A stretch of DNA of 38,849 bases from a virus: the IMG/VR virus record IMGVR_UViG_3300043436_001429, positions 1 to 38,849 of that record. One strand, 5' to 3'. Positions 22,604 through 29,964 of the stretch are shown piece after piece; position 1 is the stretch's first letter, and each line of letters opens with the position of its first letter. The notes under the pieces are model-generated. The model made no database searches. It was not told where the DNA came from and was given only the letters and a program-made list of their open reading frames with translations. The translations under genes were made by a program, and so were the position numbers.

Positions 22604-22891
22604 ATGAAGTTAGTGTGCAAAGAAAATCATTGGTCTGTAACAGATGGGCAGTTAATTCTTAACACGCCAAGTGGCAACGACCAAGAAACCGCCAAAAAGA
22701 TAATTGCTGTATTGGAAAAACAGATTCGGCAGCGTATTTATGACGATATTTGTAGTTGGGAGCCAATCAGTAATCGCAAACAGATTCTGAAAGTATCAGG
22801 GACGATGGATAACGCGCTTTTGGGGGTTCAGCACATCTGCGCGAACATAGCGTTAGGGGAAAATAATGGCACTCGCCTGCAAGAATCCTGA
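22604..22891 (+). CDS. Hypothetical protein
   Basis: A 95-residue protein with a GAAAGGAAAA leader. The middle is a helix with many charged residues (DQETAKKIIAVLEKQIRQRI), followed by a shorter helical end (MDNALLGVQHICANIAL). It overlaps the next gene by 26 bases in another frame. No family recognised. Confidence 0.55.
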   Translation: MKLVCKENHWSVTDGQLILNTPSGNDQETAKKIIAVLEKQIRQRIYDDICSWEPISNRKQILKVSGTMDNALLGVQHICANIALGENNGTRLQES

Positions 22892-23165
22892 GTGTCGGTG
22901 TGAGCATATAGATTGCGATAACGGCTTTATTTTCACCACATATGTAAGCAAAACAGAAAATAAAGCCAGAGATGGCGAGATAATAGTGGTGGAAAAAGAG
23001 TATGAAGGGGTATTATTTTGCCCACAATGCGACCCACAAAGGGCGCACATACAAAGCACGTCCTCATCTAGCGAGGAATTACAGCGCCGATTAAGTGAGC
23101 GCACACCCATCAAACGAGCAGAAATCTACGAAAAGCAAGAGGCGAGCAAAACTCGTATTCTGTAA
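22866..23165 (+). CDS. Zinc-binding protein
   Basis: A 99-residue protein with Cys-rich N-terminal half: ACKNPECRCEHIDCDNGFIF, then VLFCPQCDPQRAH, giving four or more pairs able to bind one or two zinc ions. The linker KEYEGV and the order C-x-x-G-F ... F-C-x-x-C-x-x-x-R-A are like the zinc fingers found in phage DnaJ-like or helicase-loader-associated small proteins. The second half is a basic helix (EELQRRLSERTPIKRAEIYE). A nucleic-acid or partner-binding role near the initiator is plausible, not shown. Confidence 0.6.
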   Translation: MALACKNPECRCEHIDCDNGFIFTTYVSKTENKARDGEIIVVEKEYEGVLFCPQCDPQRAHIQSTSSSSEELQRRLSERTPIKRAEIYEKQEASKTRIL

Positions 23166-23176
23166 GGAGTAGCAAA

Positions 23177-23584
23177 ATGCAAAATCAAAAACACAAACAA
23201 ATGGCTCTAATAATGGCTACCGCTTTATTATTGCCTTTAAGCACACCAGCAGAAGCAGAAGCGCCACATAAGCCAATTGAAATAGTTGTAACAGTTGAGC
23301 AAAAAGCGTTAGAAAATCCAAAACAATATGCAAAAGACCAACTTGCCAAATATAACTGGTCAGATGACCAATTTGCGTGTTTAAGCAAATTATGGGGCAA
23401 AGAATCGGGTTGGAATCATTTAGCCGATAATCCGCACAGCACGGCGTTTGGCATAGCCCAAATGTTAGGCGAGAAATCTCTGTTAGTATCGGTTCAAATT
23501 GACAGGGGGTTGCGCTATCTTGAACACCGATATGGAAGCCCTTGTTTGGGCTGGCAATTCTGGCAACGTAACAACTGGTATTGA
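23177..23584 (+). CDS. Secreted transglycosylase-like muramidase
   Basis: A 135-residue protein with a signal peptide: basic start (MQNQKHKQM), hydrophobic core ALIMATALLLPLS and an A-E-A cleavage site near residue 28. The mature part has the SLT/Apf-like lysozyme core: FACLSKLWGKESGWNHLADN with the catalytic Glu of K-E-S-G-W, then STAFGIAQML, and the end GLRYLEHRYGSPCLGWQFW with N-N-W-Y. It should cut peptidoglycan outside the membrane. It is encoded among replication genes, not in the lysis cassette. Possible roles are cell-wall remodelling, early superinfection effects or help in release. Good AAGGAG site. Confidence 0.8.
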   Translation: MQNQKHKQMALIMATALLLPLSTPAEAEAPHKPIEIVVTVEQKALENPKQYAKDQLAKYNWSDDQFACLSKLWGKESGWNHLADNPHSTAFGIAQMLGEKSLLVSVQIDRGLRYLEHRYGSPCLGWQFWQRNNWY

Positions 23585-24038
23585 AAAATCTTTTTTTGTT
23601 AAAGGCAAACCAGTTTCGCAAGGCTCTTTAAAGTTTATTAAGGGTCACGCCATACACGTTAAAGAACGTGAGTTGGCGTTATGGCGCGGCACTATTGCGG
23701 CGATAGCGCGTGGCACTAACATTACAAAAATACAGGTCGGCGTAGATATGGAATTACTGTTTATTTTTAACAAACCAAAAACTGTTAAACGTAATGAGCC
23801 ATATGTACGTCCTGATTTGGATAAATTAATTCGCGCTGTACTTGATGGCTTAACTGGTGTTGCATATGAAGATGACCAACAAGTTGTACGTTTAACGGCG
23901 CAAAAAGCATATGGCGAAACAGAAGGTGTTTATATTACAATCCGCGAGCGCGTATTAGGCGGACTCCGACCAAGTAAAGATTTCGTTACTAGCGCCGTCC
24001 AACGGATTGATATGACACTCAACGGAAACGCCAACTAA
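23532..24038 (+). CDS. RusA-like Holliday junction resolvase
   Basis: About 168 residues. The core RPDLDKLIRAVLDGLTGVAY then EDDQQVV carries the acidic residues of RusA (D-L-D-K and D-G...E-D-D), which cut four-way DNA junctions. The N-terminal FFVKGKPVSQGSLK is the usual opening strand. The start is uncertain: the frame overlaps the preceding gene, and candidates are ATG 23532, TTG 23499, or a non-standard codon near 23582; none has a strong ribosome site, so coupling with the upstream gene is likely. It probably resolves branched phage DNA before packaging, working with RecT and the nuclease. Confidence 0.85.
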   Translation: MEALVWAGNSGNVTTGIEKSFFVKGKPVSQGSLKFIKGHAIHVKERELALWRGTIAAIARGTNITKIQVGVDMELLFIFNKPKTVKRNEPYVRPDLDKLIRAVLDGLTGVAYEDDQQVVRLTAQKAYGETEGVYITIRERVLGGLRPSKDFVTSAVQRIDMTLNGNAN

Positions 24039-24067
24039 GCCACCTACTTGCTCATAAAGGACAGTAA

Positions 24068-24418
24068 ATGACAGATTGGACGGCTCTACGTGAGGCGATT
24101 CTTGCACGTTGCCAAAACTACTGTGAGTTGTGCGGTAACGCACTTACAGACACGTTTGCACTACATCATCGCAAACTAAAATCACGCGGCGGTAAAGACA
24201 CGATAGATAATTTAGTTGCGTTACATCACGCTTGCCACAATATGGGTAATAACGCCGTGCATTTAAATGTGCAAAAAGCCACCGCAAGTGGTCATATGGT
24301 GCCAACATACGCCACGCCGTCTGCCTATCCATTACTTTTGCCTAACGGTTCTATTGTTACACTTAGCGAGGAAGGCACATACATTTACTTAGACAAGGCG
24401 GACAAAAATGGCTGGTGA
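24068..24418 (+). CDS. HNH nuclease
   Basis: A 116-residue HNH protein: Cys pair in NYCELCGNAL, then FALHHRKLKSRGGKDTIDNL and LVALHHACHNMGN, which is the classic H-H-R...D-x-x-x-N-L-V...C-H order. It resembles the small HNH proteins found in many phages and prophages near replication or terminase genes; whether it cuts host DNA, aids packaging, or resolves DNA is not clear. The C-terminus (PLLLPNGSIVTLSEEGTYIY) is beta-rich. AAAGGACAG leader (24056-24064). Overlaps ssb by 11 bases. Confidence 0.85.
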   Translation: MTDWTALREAILARCQNYCELCGNALTDTFALHHRKLKSRGGKDTIDNLVALHHACHNMGNNAVHLNVQKATASGHMVPTYATPSAYPLLLPNGSIVTLSEEGTYIYLDKADKNGW

Positions 24419-24788
24419 AGGCGTTATAACAGTTACAGGCAATATTGGAAATGATGTAGGAATTGCATTTACATCAGGCAATAAAGCGTATTTAAAATTT
24501 TCAATCGCAAATACGCCACGCATTAAAAAAGATGAAGTTTGGCAAGACGGCGTAACAACTTGGTTTAACTGCACAATTTGGGGGCGTGACGCTGAAACAG
24601 CGATAGAACATTTACGTAAAGGAACGCGCGTAATCGTTACAGGTCGCTTTGCAGGTAACACTTACACAGATAAAGAAGGCAAAGAACGCACATCATTGGA
24701 CATTAGTGTTGATAATTACGGCGTTGTTCCGCGTAATACGGCTAGTGCGCCAGTTTCAACCGATACGCAAAACGACCCTTGGGCTTAG
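24408..24788 (+). CDS. ssb: Single-stranded DNA-binding protein
   Basis: A 126-residue SSB with one OB fold: VITVTGNIGNDVGIAFTSGN, KAYLKFSIANTPR, TTWFNCTIWGRDAETAIEHL, RKGTRVIVTGRFAGNTY and SLDISVDNYGVVPR follow the bacterial SSB strands in order. The tail ends N-D-P-W-A, an acidic end with Trp in place of the usual D-D-I-P-F, which likely docks SSB partners. It would coat single-stranded phage DNA during replication and RecT recombination. Confidence 0.93.
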   Translation: MAGEGVITVTGNIGNDVGIAFTSGNKAYLKFSIANTPRIKKDEVWQDGVTTWFNCTIWGRDAETAIEHLRKGTRVIVTGRFAGNTYTDKEGKERTSLDISVDNYGVVPRNTASAPVSTDTQNDPWA

Positions 24789-24799
24789 AAAGGCACACA

Positions 24800-24985
24800 A
24801 TGGAAAATGTAATTGATTCAGATAAGGCGGCAGAATTGTTAGGCATTACAAAAAACAATTTGCGACAATTGGTTTACCGGAAACTGCTTGTCCCTGTCGG
24901 CAAGCAGAAACGGCGTTCTCTATTCAACATAGAGGACGTTGCGAAGGTAAAAGAAGCCCGTAAGCCGTTAATCCCTTCGGCTTAA
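24800..24985 (+). CDS. Small helix-turn-helix DNA-binding protein
   Basis: A 61-residue protein, start ATG 24800 with AAAGGCAC upstream (a TTG-type start at 24779 inside ssb is less likely). It shows the MerR/excisionase-type HTH: SDKAAELLGITKNNLRQLVY, then RKLLVPVGKQKRRSLFNIED, the wing, then VAKVKEAR. With no integrase in the genome, a control protein is more likely than an excisionase. It ends the ssb operon directly before a terminator. Confidence 0.8.
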   Translation: MENVIDSDKAAELLGITKNNLRQLVYRKLLVPVGKQKRRSLFNIEDVAKVKEARKPLIPSA

Positions 24986-24995
24986 CTGTGGCTCG

Positions 24996-25035
24996 GAGAG
25001 AGTGCAAGCGCCTGTCCCGCCTGCACTCTCTCTTT
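24996..25035 (+). terminator. Intrinsic terminator after the ssb operon
   Basis: GAGAGAGTGCA (24996-25006) pairs perfectly with TGCACTCTCTC (25022-25032), 15-base loop, then TTTAAATTT. It separates the replication genes from the ParB/ABC-GNAT pair. Confidence 0.85.
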
Positions 25036-25055
25036 AAATTTCTAGAAAGGCAAAA

Positions 25056-25598
25056 ATGGAAAAGTTAGTAGTAGAAACCATTTCAATTGATGATTTGGCG
25101 TTAGACCCGAATAACGCACGTAAGCACAGCGAAAAAAATATTAACGCAATTTGCGAATCATTAACGCAATTTGGGCAACGTAAGCCAATTGTTATAAATG
25201 CAGATGATGTTGTTATTGCAGGCAACGGCACAGTAGAAGCGGCGCGCAAACTTGGTATTAAAACGTTAGAAATTGTGCGCGTGCCTGCCAATTGGTCAGA
25301 GGAAAAAATAAAGGCGTACGCGCTCGCGGACAATCGCACGGCTGAATTAGCAAGTTGGGACGCGGAAATATTACTATCGCAACTTAATGAGTTAAATATT
25401 GCCGATTGGGACATTAACGCACTTGGATTTAAAGAGTTTGAACTAAATCCGCCTAAAGATTCTGACGCTGATACTGATATGAAAAGCATAGGCGAACGTT
25501 ATGAAGTTGTTATTGAGTGCGAAGATGAAAACGAACAAACGGCACTACTTATCCGCTTATCGCAAGACGGCTTAAAAGTCAGAGCAATCATCATCTAA
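25056..25598 (+). CDS. ParB-like nuclease-domain protein
   Basis: A 180-residue protein. Residues 1-115 are a ParB/sulfiredoxin-like domain: LALDPNNARKHSEKNINAIC, SLTQFGQRKPIVIN, then VVIAGNGTVEAARKLG where G-N-G-T replaces the more common G-H-x-R, and IKAYALADNRTAELASWD. The C-terminal 40 residues (GERYEVVIECEDENEQTALL) are the small domain that often follows ParB in phage DNA-modification proteins. It stands alone without a plasmid-type ParA, and no methyltransferase domain is fused. It lies 13 bases upstream of the ABC-GNAT gene, which suggests shared work on phage DNA. It may bind nucleotides or DNA. Confidence 0.85.
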   Translation: MEKLVVETISIDDLALDPNNARKHSEKNINAICESLTQFGQRKPIVINADDVVIAGNGTVEAARKLGIKTLEIVRVPANWSEEKIKAYALADNRTAELASWDAEILLSQLNELNIADWDINALGFKEFELNPPKDSDADTDMKSIGERYEVVIECEDENEQTALLIRLSQDGLKVRAIII

Positions 25599-25611
25599 CG
25601 AAAGGCACAAA

Positions 25612-26745
25612 ATGGGCAAAGTAATTCGCCTTGAAAGCACAATTACGCGCACGGCACGTGTAATGCAACTTGAAGGCTTGTTTGATATGGATTCGGAAAA
25701 GAATTCTGTTACAGAAATTGAAATGAATATTCCTGATTTAAGCACACGCGATTGGAACATTGGACTTATTGTTGGGCCATCAGGCGCTGGCAAAAGCACA
25801 ATTGCGCGTGAAATGTTTCCCGAAAAGTTACGCGACACGGAAAATATGATTTGGTCAGACGATAAGGCAATTATTGACGATTTTCCTATGGATATGCCAA
25901 TGCGTGAAGTAACGCAATTACTGTCATCTGTTGGCTTTAGTTCGCCACGTGCGTGGTTGCGCCCATATAAGGCACTCAGTAACGGCGAACAGTTTCGTGT
26001 AACGATTGCGCGTGTGCTTGCCGAAAATAATGATTTATCTGTTGTAGATGAATTTACTTCCGTTATTGACCGCACAGTTGCGCAGATTGGCTCACACGCC
26101 ATAGCCAATACTGTGCGTAAGCGCGGACAAAAGTTTGTTGCTGTGGGTTGCCATTACGACATACAGGAATGGTTACAGCCCGATTGGATTTACGAGCCAC
26201 ATACTGGCAAATTCACTTGGGGGTCGGTTCAACCCCGACCACAAGTGGAACTTGAAATCATATGGGCAAAGTATGAATCGTGGCACACGTTCGCACGTCA
26301 TCACTATTTAGACGCCAATTTAAACAAGGCGGCATATGTATATGTGGGGTTAATTAAGGGACAGCCTGCCTGTTTAGCGGCTGTACTGCCAATGCCAAAT
26401 GCACACGTTAGAAATGCGCGGCGGTTTAGCCGTAACGTAGTGTTACCTGACTTTCAAGGCATTGGGTTAGGCAAATACTTTCTAGATGTTATTGGCGCTG
26501 GCTTAGTCGCTCAGGGACTAGCGGTTTATGCTACTGCCAGCCACCCTGCACAAGTACATAATTTTAATAAATCGCCAAATTGGGAAATGATTCGTATGCC
26601 GTCAAGAGTTGCCAAACAAGGCAAAACAAGTTCATTATCTACACGTATGGGCGTAAGTAGAGCGCGTGTTACAAGTTCGTTCCGATTTAGAGGCGAACCT
26701 GATTATGAACTCGCCAAGATATTAGCGCCACTTCCCAAAAAATAA
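25612..26745 (+). CDS. ABC-type ATPase fused to a GNAT domain (Mom-like candidate)
   Basis: A 377-residue fusion. The first 205 residues form an ABC ATPase: Walker A GPSGAGKST (55-63), signature LSNGEQ (122-127), Walker B LSVVDEF with E147, and switch H181 in GCHYDIQEWL. It lacks membrane parts, so it is a soluble ATPase. Residues 210-377 form an acetyltransferase-type (GNAT) fold: ESWHTFARHHYLD, GLIKGQPACLAAVLPM, then RNVVLPDFQGIGLGKYFLDV with the acyl-CoA loop FQGIGLG (281-287), and ATASHPAQVHNFNKSPNWEM. Mu Mom, which modifies adenine in phage DNA, also has a GNAT fold, so together with the ParB neighbour a DNA-modifying role is the best idea. Not proven. Confidence 0.8.
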   Translation: MGKVIRLESTITRTARVMQLEGLFDMDSEKNSVTEIEMNIPDLSTRDWNIGLIVGPSGAGKSTIAREMFPEKLRDTENMIWSDDKAIIDDFPMDMPMREVTQLLSSVGFSSPRAWLRPYKALSNGEQFRVTIARVLAENNDLSVVDEFTSVIDRTVAQIGSHAIANTVRKRGQKFVAVGCHYDIQEWLQPDWIYEPHTGKFTWGSVQPRPQVELEIIWAKYESWHTFARHHYLDANLNKAAYVYVGLIKGQPACLAAVLPMPNAHVRNARRFSRNVVLPDFQGIGLGKYFLDVIGAGLVAQGLAVYATASHPAQVHNFNKSPNWEMIRMPSRVAKQGKTSSLSTRMGVSRARVTSSFRFRGEPDYELAKILAPLPKK

Positions 26746-26789
26746 CGGTATAGTTTTGGCAATATTTAGTGAATACATAGGTGGTGAAT

Positions 26790-26951
26790 ATGTGCGATAT
26801 GTGTGACAAATATGCCTATATCGGCGAGATACGAGAGGCAATTGCGCAAGACATTGAGGCGGCTAAACGACCCGACCCACAATACGTAGAGGACAATATG
26901 GTTAATGCAGGCTTACAAATAGCGGCACACATAGCAAGAGGCGGCGCGTAA
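26790..26951 (+). CDS. Small hypothetical protein
   Basis: A 53-residue protein preceded by AGGTGGTG. It starts M-C-D-M-C-D, a single C-x2-C pair, then a helical, mostly charged body (YIGEIREAIAQDIEAAKRPD). The two cysteines could bind metal between two molecules. Stop overlaps the next start (TAATG). No family recognised. Confidence 0.5.
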   Translation: MCDMCDKYAYIGEIREAIAQDIEAAKRPDPQYVEDNMVNAGLQIAAHIARGGA

Positions 26952-27199
26952 TGGATTATGATGAATTATTAACGTGGGTTAAAGTAGAAAAGAAAATTGC
27001 TTGCGAAAGTTATGCAAGAAGAAATGAAGTAACGCCTTGCGATAGATGTAATTTATGCCAAGGGTTTCGTATGTTAATTGCGGTTATAGAATTACATAAG
27101 CCTATTGATTGGACAGTTACGCCTACTGTTAGATGTTCCTGTTGCAGTTTTGCTTATCCCTGCCCAACTATGCAGGCTATTGAGAAGGAGTTGGCATAA
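26951..27199 (+). CDS. Cysteine-rich small protein
   Basis: An 82-residue protein with two Cys groups: PCDRCNLCQGF (C-x2-C-x2-C) and VRCSCCSFAYPCP, with the helix MLIAVIELHKP between them. At least seven cysteines could bind two zinc ions. Coupled to neighbours by TAATG overlaps. Function unknown. Confidence 0.55.
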   Translation: MDYDELLTWVKVEKKIACESYARRNEVTPCDRCNLCQGFRMLIAVIELHKPIDWTVTPTVRCSCCSFAYPCPTMQAIEKELA

Positions 27200-27369
27200 T
27201 GGCACCGATGTATGATTTTTATTGCGCCAAGTGCGATGAAAGTGAAGAACACTTTTTTGGCTTTGCCGATAAACAAGAAGTAACGTGCGTTGAGTGTGGC
27301 GCCGATATGACTAAGACTATTTTTCCTGTCGGCGTTGTGTTTAAGGGCGGCGGTTGGGGCGGTCAATGA
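27199..27369 (+). CDS. FmdB-like zinc-ribbon protein
   Basis: A 56-residue protein with the FmdB pattern: MYDFYCAKCDESEEHFF, then VTCVECGADMTK, that is C-x2-C and C-x2-C around a short beta region, followed by a Gly-rich tail (FKGGGWGGQ). FmdB-type ribbons occur in many bacteria and phages as small regulators or folding units; the specific job is unknown. It overlaps neighbours by TAATG and ATGA. Confidence 0.7.
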   Translation: MAPMYDFYCAKCDESEEHFFGFADKQEVTCVECGADMTKTIFPVGVVFKGGGWGGQ

Positions 27370-27530
27370 GTAAAGATAGGCATTTCGGTGACGCTGAACT
27401 TAACGCCAATGATGATGAGTTACGGCGTGAGATAGCAACAGAGTTAGAGCGCCGAGTATTGCCTATTTGCGAAACGGCTGATGAAGTTGGTTTAATTAAA
27501 ATGGCTATTGCGTTAGTGAAAGGCGTGTAA
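27366..27530 (+). CDS. Small hypothetical protein
   Basis: A 54-residue charged, helical protein (AELNANDDELRREIATELER then RVLPICETADEVGLIKM). It overlaps the FmdB-like gene by ATGA and the next by TAATG. No recognisable family. Confidence 0.5.
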   Translation: MSKDRHFGDAELNANDDELRREIATELERRVLPICETADEVGLIKMAIALVKGV

Positions 27531-27697
27531 TGAAAGCACTACTTAAAGGCGTTATTGGCACGGCGTTACTAACTCTGTCATTGGCATTTGTTGTTATGTT
27601 ATTGGCAGGCGACCTTTATCCACTTAGTTATGCACAATCTATTCACATAATGTTAATTGCATATGTGTTAGCGGTATTTACTAGAGAGGCAAAGTAA
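27530..27697 (+). CDS. Small membrane protein
   Basis: A 55-residue protein with two membrane helices: LLKGVIGTALLTLSLAFVVM (about 4-25) and SIHIMLIAYVLAVFT (about 37-51), basic at both ends. It lies just before the terminase small subunit. It could be a membrane-acting accessory, but I see no specific motif. Confidence 0.55.
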   Translation: MKALLKGVIGTALLTLSLAFVVMLLAGDLYPLSYAQSIHIMLIAYVLAVFTREAK

Positions 27698-28179
27698 TGG
27701 CGGCTAAGAAAAGCAAACTTAATCCTGAAACATTGGCAAAAGAAGCCAAAGTCCTTGAAATGAGGCGCGGCGGCTTTACGTTTGACTTGATTGCTACACG
27801 ACTTGGCTATGCGAGCGCCAGCGGCGCGTACAAGGCTTATCACACGGCTTGCAATCGCATTGTCTATGCAGAAGTGGCAGAAACGCGTAACGTTGAAATG
27901 GATAGGCTTGATATTGCGCAAGCGGCAATATGGGGCGACATTATTAACGGCGCAACGCCTGAAATACGTGCGCGCGCAGTTTTAACGTACGTAAGAATTT
28001 CGGAACGGCGAGCCAAACTTCTTGGCTTAGATATGCCAACAAAGGCGCAGATAGAGGTAACTCATTATGACAGTTCAACAATTGACGCCGAAGTCGCAAG
28101 ACTTGTCGCTCTCCTTGATAGCGAGCCGCCACGTCAGATGGAGTCATCAACTGGCGAGAATGGAACAATTACCAACTAA
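27697..28179 (+). CDS. Terminase small subunit
   Basis: A 160-residue protein that should recognise the packaging site. The N-terminal part is a helix-turn-helix: LAKEAKVLEMRRGGFTFDLI then ATRLGYASASGAYKAYHTAC, followed by helices (NRIVYAEVAETRNVEMDRLD) for oligomer contact and a region with ISERRAKLLGLDMPTKAQIE, common in small terminases. The gene directly precedes and overlaps the large subunit by 113 bases, in line with coupled translation. Confidence 0.82.
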   Translation: MAAKKSKLNPETLAKEAKVLEMRRGGFTFDLIATRLGYASASGAYKAYHTACNRIVYAEVAETRNVEMDRLDIAQAAIWGDIINGATPEIRARAVLTYVRISERRAKLLGLDMPTKAQIEVTHYDSSTIDAEVARLVALLDSEPPRQMESSTGENGTITN

Positions 28180-29413
28180 CGATAAAAGTTGGACTACGTG
28201 GGTTTATTTGGCAGGACGCGGCGCAGGCAAGACACGTACGGCGGCAGAATGGCTTGCGTGGCAGGCTAGTAGCAATCCGCGCACTAGATGGGCTATTGCG
28301 GCGCCAACTTACGGCGATGTGCGTGATACGTGCGCAGAAGGCGAATCGGGAATTGTGCGTGTGTTACGTGAGTACGGCACATTAAAGGATTACAACCGAA
28401 GTATCGGCGAAATCTTTCTTACTAACGGCTCACGTATTAAGTTATTTAGTGGCGAAGAACCCGACCGCTTTCGTGGGCCACAATTTCACGGCGGTTGGTT
28501 TGATGAGTTAGCGGCGTTCAAACACCCCGAAGCGTGGGACCAATATCAATTTGGCTTACGTTTAGGCGATTTTCCGCAAACAATTGTTACAACTACGCCA
28601 CGTCCAACTAAACTTATTAAAGATTTAATTACACGTGAAGGCGTGAAAGTAGTACGAGGCTCTACTTTTGATAACGCCGCCAATCTAGCCGCGAGCGCAC
28701 TTGCTGAACTTAAATTGCGTTACGAGAATACACGGCTTGGACGGCAAGAGTTATACGGCGAAATACTTGATGATGTAGAAGGCGCTTTATGGACGCGCAA
28801 AATGATTGATGAGGCGCGTGTAACGGAAGCACCGCCATTAGTTCGTATTGTTGTGGCGATTGACCCTGCCGTTACAAGTAACACAACGTCAGATGAAACA
28901 GGCATTGTGGCGGCTGGCATTGACCATAAGGGAAATTACTATGTGTTAAATGATAAAACGTTACGCGCAACGCCTGATACGTGGGCGCGCCAAGCGGTAA
29001 ATCTGTATCACGAACTAAACGCGGACAAGATTATTGCCGAAACAAATAACGGCGGCGATATGGTTGTAATGGTTTTAAAACAAATTGATGTATCTGTGCC
29101 AGTTAAAAAAGTAACCGCCACTAGAGGCAAGCAATTACGCGCCGAGCCAATTAGTGCGCTGTATGAACAAGGCAGAGTTCATCACGTTGGCTATTTTGAG
29201 GACTTAGAAAATCAAATGTGCGAATGGACGCCATTAAGTAACGAATCGCCTGATAGATTAGACGCGCTGGTGTGGGCACTTACTGAACTAAATAACGGCG
29301 GTTCAAGTATGCTTGCACTTGCGGCGTTGGCTAAATTCTGCCTCAAATGCAGTATGCCTGCCAATAAGAACGCAAGTATGTGCTCTCATTGTGGCGGTAA
29401 GTTAGGGGAATAA
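28067..29413 (+). CDS. Terminase large subunit with C-terminal zinc ribbon
   Basis: A 448-residue packaging motor. ATPase: GRGAGKT at 50-56, Walker B with D146-E147 (GGWFDELAAF), coupling motif TTTPRPT. Nuclease: D266 in VVAIDPAV, E325 in IIAETNNGGD, and D399 in DRLDAL. The ATG at 28067 follows GAGGTAA, so I keep it although the overlap with the small subunit is 113 bases; an inner ATG at 28160 is also possible. The last 24 residues add FCLKCSMPANKNASMCSHCG, a C425/C428 plus C439/C442 zinc ribbon that is not part of the standard fold. Confidence 0.93.
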   Translation: MTVQQLTPKSQDLSLSLIASRHVRWSHQLARMEQLPTNDKSWTTWVYLAGRGAGKTRTAAEWLAWQASSNPRTRWAIAAPTYGDVRDTCAEGESGIVRVLREYGTLKDYNRSIGEIFLTNGSRIKLFSGEEPDRFRGPQFHGGWFDELAAFKHPEAWDQYQFGLRLGDFPQTIVTTTPRPTKLIKDLITREGVKVVRGSTFDNAANLAASALAELKLRYENTRLGRQELYGEILDDVEGALWTRKMIDEARVTEAPPLVRIVVAIDPAVTSNTTSDETGIVAAGIDHKGNYYVLNDKTLRATPDTWARQAVNLYHELNADKIIAETNNGGDMVVMVLKQIDVSVPVKKVTATRGKQLRAEPISALYEQGRVHHVGYFEDLENQMCEWTPLSNESPDRLDALVWALTELNNGGSSMLALAALAKFCLKCSMPANKNASMCSHCGGKLGE

Positions 29414-29964
29414 TGGCAATTACATATGACACTACGATTGACCAAGGCGCCGATTGGTTTATTAATTTTATTTATAATCAACCAACTACAATTACAAATA
29501 TTACGGCTAACGGCACAACTGTCACAGTAACTGCGGTCAATGCTTTTACAGTAGGTCAATTAGTTTCTATTACAGGCGTTATTCCAAGTCAATACAATTT
29601 TACAAACGTGGCAATTGCTTCACGTAATGCAACGCAATTTACAGTTACAAACACAGCGACAGGCACTTATATATCAGGCGGAGTTGCATATGTGCCTGTT
29701 AATTTAACTGGCTGTACGGCGGCGTTACAGTTACGCTCGCTTCCAAATGACCCAACGGCGGCATTAACTCTGACAACGGCAAATGGCGGCATTACTTTAA
29801 CGGCTTTAACTGGCAATATTGCCGTGTCAGCAACTGCTACACAAACACGTGCAATAGATGAGGGTTATTACTATTATGACCTTGAAGTAACCGCCACAGC
29901 AACTGGCGTTGTAACACGAATAGCGCAAGGGCAAATTCTAGTGAGTGCGGAGATAACAAGATGA
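29413..29964 (+). CDS. Baseplate/fibre-like beta protein with inserted domain
   Basis: A 183-residue protein. The outer parts (ITYDTTIDQGADWFINFIYN; TGCTAALQLRSLPNDPTAAL; VVTRIAQGQILVSAEITR) match a family of phage proteins with Q-G-A-D-x at the start and an ending of the form G-x-V-x-V-S-x-E-x-T-R. Between residues 30 and 90 sits an extra Thr/Val-rich beta domain (ANGTTVTVTAVNAFTVGQLV), which looks like an inserted fibre module. It lies between terminase and portal, with the fibre genes that follow. Confidence 0.6.
   Translation: MAITYDTTIDQGADWFINFIYNQPTTITNITANGTTVTVTAVNAFTVGQLVSITGVIPSQYNFTNVAIASRNATQFTVTNTATGTYISGGVAYVPVNLTGCTAALQLRSLPNDPTAALTLTTANGGITLTALTGNIAVSATATQTRAIDEGYYYYDLEVTATATGVVTRIAQGQILVSAEITR

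Noticed and set aside
24800-24985. Excisionase role for the HTH protein
   Set aside because: No integrase or attachment site is present, so I call it only a small DNA-binding protein.
25056-25598. Plasmid-type partition ParB
   Set aside because: There is no ParA-like ATPase of the partition type and no parS-like repeats nearby; the neighbour is an ABC ATPase-GNAT fusion.
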